DNA of 43,279 bases. It comes from Caulobacteraceae bacterium (GTDB lineage Bacteria; Pseudomonadota; Alphaproteobacteria; Caulobacterales; Caulobacteraceae). The notes under the pieces were generated by a model. It was not told where the DNA came from and searched no databases. It worked only from the letters and a program-made list of their open reading frames with translations. Location of the stretch: contig CANJLQ010000020.1 of the NCBI GenBank assembly GCA_947475735.1, positions 1-43,279 of the forward strand, in the 5' to 3' direction. The translations under genes and the position numbers were made by a program. Below, piece by piece: positions 40,832 through 43,279 of the stretch; position 1 is the first letter of the stretch; the number at the start of each line of letters is the position of its first letter.

Positions 40832-41809
40832 TCAGAGCAGGCGGATTTCCTTCAGCCGCTCGGTCAGGAAATCCTCGGCCATGATCGCCTTGCCGGCATA
40901 GCGGTCCGTGTTCTCCGCCGTGATCGTGCCCGGCAGGGTCTCGATCACATAGTCCGGGTTGAAGTGCAGGAAGAAGGGCGTCGAATAGCGCGCGAAACCG
41001 CGCCGCTCGGGCGCCGGATTGACCACCCGGTGGGTCGTCGACGGCAGGACGTGGTTGGTCAGCCGTTGCAGCATGTCGCCGATATTGACCACCAGGGCCC
41101 CCGGCGGCGGGGCGATGTCCAGCCACTCGCCATCGGCGTCCTTCAATTGCAGGCCCGCCTCCTCGGCGCCCAGCAGAAGGGTGATGACGTTGATGTCCTC
41201 ATGGGCGCCCGCGCGGACGCCCGGAGCGTCGGCGGGCACGGGCGGGTAGTGCAACATCCGAAGCACGCTGTTGCCCAGCTGGACCTTGTCCTCGAAGAAG
41301 TCGTCGCCCACCTGCAGGTGACGCGCGATGGCCTTGAGGATGCGGCGGCCCAGCGCGTCCAGGGCCTCGAACATGGCATAGACGTCGTCGCGAAAGCCCG
41401 GGATCTCGGTCGGCCAAAGGTTGTCGCGCATGTATTTCCGATAGGGGTGGCCCTGGGGCAGTTCGCGGCCGGTGTGCCAGAACTCCTTCAGATCGACGGC
41501 GGCGGCGCCCTTGGCGGCTTCGACCCCGAAGGGCGTCAGGCCGCGGGCCCCGCCCGTGCCCGGCTGGTGATAGGCGCGCTTGACCTCCTCCGGCAGGGCG
41601 AAGAAGGCCTTGGCGTCGTCGATGGCGCGGCCGATGACCGCCTCGTCCAGACCGTGATCGGCCACCACGGCGAAGCCGTATCGCTGGAACGAAGCCCCCA
41701 GGTCGTCGCTGAAGCCCTGGAAGTCGGCGTCGTAGCGGGACATGGAGACGGGCACGATGCCCTTGGGCGTCTGGGTCGCGGCGGCGACGGCGTCGAGGGT
41801 GGCGGTCAA
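40832..41809 (-). CDS. 2-oxoglutarate/Fe(II) oxygenase (isopenicillin N synthase-like)
   Basis: A 325-residue enzyme with the N-terminal DIOX_N domain (IPVSMSRYDADFQGF-like start, GFAVVADHGLD) and the C-terminal jelly-roll domain. Fe ligands are His and Asp in AGAHEDINVITLLLG and His in STTHRVVNP. The 2-oxoglutarate Arg is in RYSTPFFLHFNPDYVIE. It oxidises an unknown small molecule. The only in-frame start with a good ribosome site is TTG at 41809 (GAGG upstream), and the N-terminal homologous part begins close after it. It stands alone beside the large inverted-repeat element. Confidence 0.93.
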   Translation of the reverse strand: MTATLDAVAAATQTPKGIVPVSMSRYDADFQGFSDDLGASFQRYGFAVVADHGLDEAVIGRAIDDAKAFFALPEEVKRAYHQPGTGGARGLTPFGVEAAKGAAAVDLKEFWHTGRELPQGHPYRKYMRDNLWPTEIPGFRDDVYAMFEALDALGRRILKAIARHLQVGDDFFEDKVQLGNSVLRMLHYPPVPADAPGVRAGAHEDINVITLLLGAEEAGLQLKDADGEWLDIAPPPGALVVNIGDMLQRLTNHVLPSTTHRVVNPAPERRGFARYSTPFFLHFNPDYVIETLPGTITAENTDRYAGKAIMAEDFLTERLKEIRLL

Positions 41810-42000
41810 AACGGGGCCTCATCAAGCAGGCGCGGCGCAGCGCCCATTGTTATCGCACGGGATATGGGCCTTACGCCCTGAAGGGACAAATTGGCAGTGT
41901 TGCTCCGGCGTGACGCTGCGACATCCTGTACAGGGGAGCCGGAACCTTGACTGTTAGCCAACGTTGAGGCGCCTGAGGGCTTTTCCCGGAGAACATCATA

Positions 42001-42675
42001 ATGCGTATGAACCTGATCGTCAGCGGCCTCGGCGTCGCCGCCATGCTGGGCGCGACCGCCTGCACCACGACCGACCCCTATTCCTCGGCCCCGCGCCGCA
42101 ACAACACCGCCACCGGGGCCATCGCCGGCGCTCTGGGCGGGGCCGTTCTCGGCTACCTGACCAACACCTCGGACGGCGAGCAGGGTCGTCGCAACGCCCT
42201 GATCGGGGCCGGCATCGGCGCCCTGGGTGGCGCGGCCGTCGGCAGCTATATGGACAGCCAGCAGCGCGCGCTGGAAGCCGAACTGTCGGGCACCGGCGTC
42301 GGCGTGGCCCGCCAGGGCGACAACCTGGTCCTGCGCATGCCGTCGGACGTCACCTTCGCGGTGAACCAGTCCAACATCGAGCCGCGCTTCGAGGCCGTGC
42401 TGGCCGACGTGGCGGCGGTGCTGCGCGAGTACGATCGCTCGGTCGTGGACATCAAGGGCCACACCGACAGCTCGGGCGGCGACGCCATCAACCAGCCCCT
42501 GTCCGAGCGCAGGGCCCTGGCCGTGGCCGACGCCCTGATCCAGGACGGCGTGCTGCGCGAGCGACTGTTCATCGAGGGCCTGTCCTCGCGCGCCCCCGTG
42601 GCCACCAATGCCACCGCCGAGGGCCGCGCCCAGAACCGACGGGTCGAGATCCTGATCCGTCCGTTCACGGGCTGA
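42001..42675 (+). CDS. OmpA-family outer-membrane lipoprotein with glycine zipper
   Basis: A 224-residue protein with a lipoprotein signal (GATACTTTD, Cys21). A glycine-zipper membrane segment (about 38-82: GAIAGALGGAVLGYL and GAGIGALGGAAVGSYMD) is followed by an OmpA-type peptidoglycan-binding domain (about 115-220: DVTFAVNQSNIEPRF, IKGHTDSSGGDAINQPLSERR and NRRVEILIRP, which includes the diaminopimelate-binding Asp/Arg pair). It anchors the outer membrane to the cell wall. A GGAG site precedes the ATG. Confidence 0.95.
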   Translation: MRMNLIVSGLGVAAMLGATACTTTDPYSSAPRRNNTATGAIAGALGGAVLGYLTNTSDGEQGRRNALIGAGIGALGGAAVGSYMDSQQRALEAELSGTGVGVARQGDNLVLRMPSDVTFAVNQSNIEPRFEAVLADVAAVLREYDRSVVDIKGHTDSSGGDAINQPLSERRALAVADALIQDGVLRERLFIEGLSSRAPVATNATAEGRAQNRRVEILIRPFTG

Positions 42676-42760
42676 CGAAAACCCCGCCGCACGCGGTTCG
42701 GCGACTTGCGTCGTCGGGCCGCGTGTGGTCCCTCTGCCCTTGACGATTCCGGGGGCGGGC

Positions 42761-42928
42761 ATGGACGAACGAGGCGATGTCGGGCTGGGCGTGCGCATGG
42801 TGCTCGCCGCGACCGTTTCCGCCCTGGTCGTCGCGGCCCTGACCGTGGTCATCGGCCGCGCGCTGATCGTCGAGCCGGCGAACATGCCGCAGACGCGTTC
42901 CGCGCCGCTGGTGCTTGTCTCACGCTGA
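42761..42928 (+). CDS. Small single-pass membrane protein (tentative)
   Basis: A 55-residue frame from ATG at 42761, preceded by GGGGGCGGG. It has a short acidic N-terminus (MDERGDVGLGVRM) then one transmembrane helix (about 14-36). A longer in-frame start at 42725 would add 12 residues. No family is recognised; it could be a chance frame in the gap after the OmpA gene, but the topology is typical of small membrane proteins. Confidence 0.45.
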   Translation: MDERGDVGLGVRMVLAATVSALVVAALTVVIGRALIVEPANMPQTRSAPLVLVSR

Positions 42929-42997
42929 ACGCTGGCGGCTCGCTTGGGCCGCAGGTCGCCGTCGGAGCGACCACTCCGCCCGTCCTCCCCTTTGCCT

Positions 42998-43279
42998 TTA
43001 CCGGACGGCTGCGAAGCGTCTTGCGAGGGCTTTTGCGGTGGGTTTGAGGGCTCGGGGTTCGTGGTAGTTTCCGTTGACCTGTGTGCGGGCGATGACGTGG
43101 GCGCGGAAGCGGTTGAACAGGGCGTCGTCAGGGGGCGTGGGGTTGGTCCAGAAGGCGTCGATCGGCTGCTGGTCGGCCAGGCCCTGGAAGTCGAAGAAGG
43201 CGTCGCCCAGGACCTTGACCGGGGTCTTGAACCCCATGGCCGACAGGGCGGCCGAGGAGTTGTTGACCACCATGCCTGA
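42998..43279 (-). CDS. C-terminal end of a capsule polysaccharide export/synthesis (KpsS-like) protein, cut by window edge
   Basis: The last 91 or more residues of a larger protein whose frame continues beyond the window end. The stretch VVNNSSAALSAMGFKTPVKV followed by LGDAFFDFQGL, then FWTNPTPPDDALFNRF, matches the C-terminal part of the Capsule_synth/KpsS-LipB family. That family usually reads T-x-N-S-T-x-G-L-S-A-L-x-x-G-K-P-V-x-x-L-G-x-A-x-Y-D. Those proteins act in early assembly of group 2-like capsules. With only the tail visible the assignment is probable, and it points to a surface polysaccharide locus beyond the window. Confidence 0.65.
   Translation of the reverse strand, partial: SGMVVNNSSAALSAMGFKTPVKVLGDAFFDFQGLADQQPIDAFWTNPTPPDDALFNRFRAHVIARTQVNGNYHEPRALKPTAKALARRFAAVR

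Noticed and set aside
42929..42997. Terminator near CGGAGCGACCACTCCG
   Set aside because: The stem is only 4-5 bp with no U-run; too weak to call.

Overview
The window is a GC-rich (roughly two thirds G+C) stretch of bacterial chromosome from an alphaproteobacterium. Gene content and style fit Caulobacterales, most likely a Brevundimonas-like organism: CcmIEFH-type cytochrome c maturation, a KduI/KduD/KdgK uronate module, a BA14K-type exported protein, many GTGA/ATGA stop-start overlaps, and one promoter-like site resembling the Caulobacter housekeeping consensus. This taxonomic call is inference; there is no rRNA. No prophage, IS element, integrase or CRISPR array was seen, so the window reads as ordinary chromosome with some interesting local features.

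Layout. 1-2.3 kb (minus strand): a 49-bp tandem repeat runs into the end of a three-gene cassette in which each gene overlaps the next by 4 bp: ECF sigma factor, one-pass anti-sigma factor, and Spy/CnrX-like periplasmic protein. An EF-hand protein lies just upstream. 2.4-9.0 kb (minus): a DegP-type protease, an OmpR-type response regulator, a HAMP histidine kinase and GlnE, with kinase and glnE overlapping. 9.1-13.0 kb (minus): ccmI-ccmE-ccmF-ccmH. 13.1-14.5 kb: a conserved-looking protein of unknown function. 14.5-20.7 kb: a uronate catabolism locus, with kduI-kduD-kdgK and a LacI-type regulator on the minus strand and a hydratase-family enzyme and hexuronate-type MFS transporter on the plus strand. 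Two nearly identical 20-bp operator-like sites lie in its control regions.

20.7-27.7 kb: exported hypotheticals, a membrane protein, an Mpo1-like protein, UppP, a helix-turn-helix/citrate-synthase fusion that has lost a catalytic motif, a CDF metal exporter and a glutathione transferase. 27.7-32.7 kb: QueG with a repeat-derived tail, a pair of inverted REP-like repeats, an FKBP lipoprotein overlapping threonine dehydratase, and small exported or membrane proteins. 32.7-38.1 kb: a Tad/vWA protein, MtgA, a 43-residue membrane protein, a WD40 protein overlapping an SDR, and a DUF6152-like/membrane protein pair in which the second gene appears to start at CTG. 38.1-43.3 kb: a His-rich COG0523 GTPase, tRNA-Leu(CAG) with its terminator, an NDUFA9-like SDR, a 234-bp inverted-repeat element, a 2OG-Fe(II) oxygenase, an OmpA lipoprotein, and the end of a probable capsule-export (KpsS-like) gene cut by the window edge.

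The best candidates for something new are the sigma/anti-sigma/periplasmic cassette whose sensor-like protein has no His, Cys or internal Met; the DNA-binding citrate synthase pseudoenzyme; and the unassigned hydratase in the uronate regulon. None is proven to be a new system.
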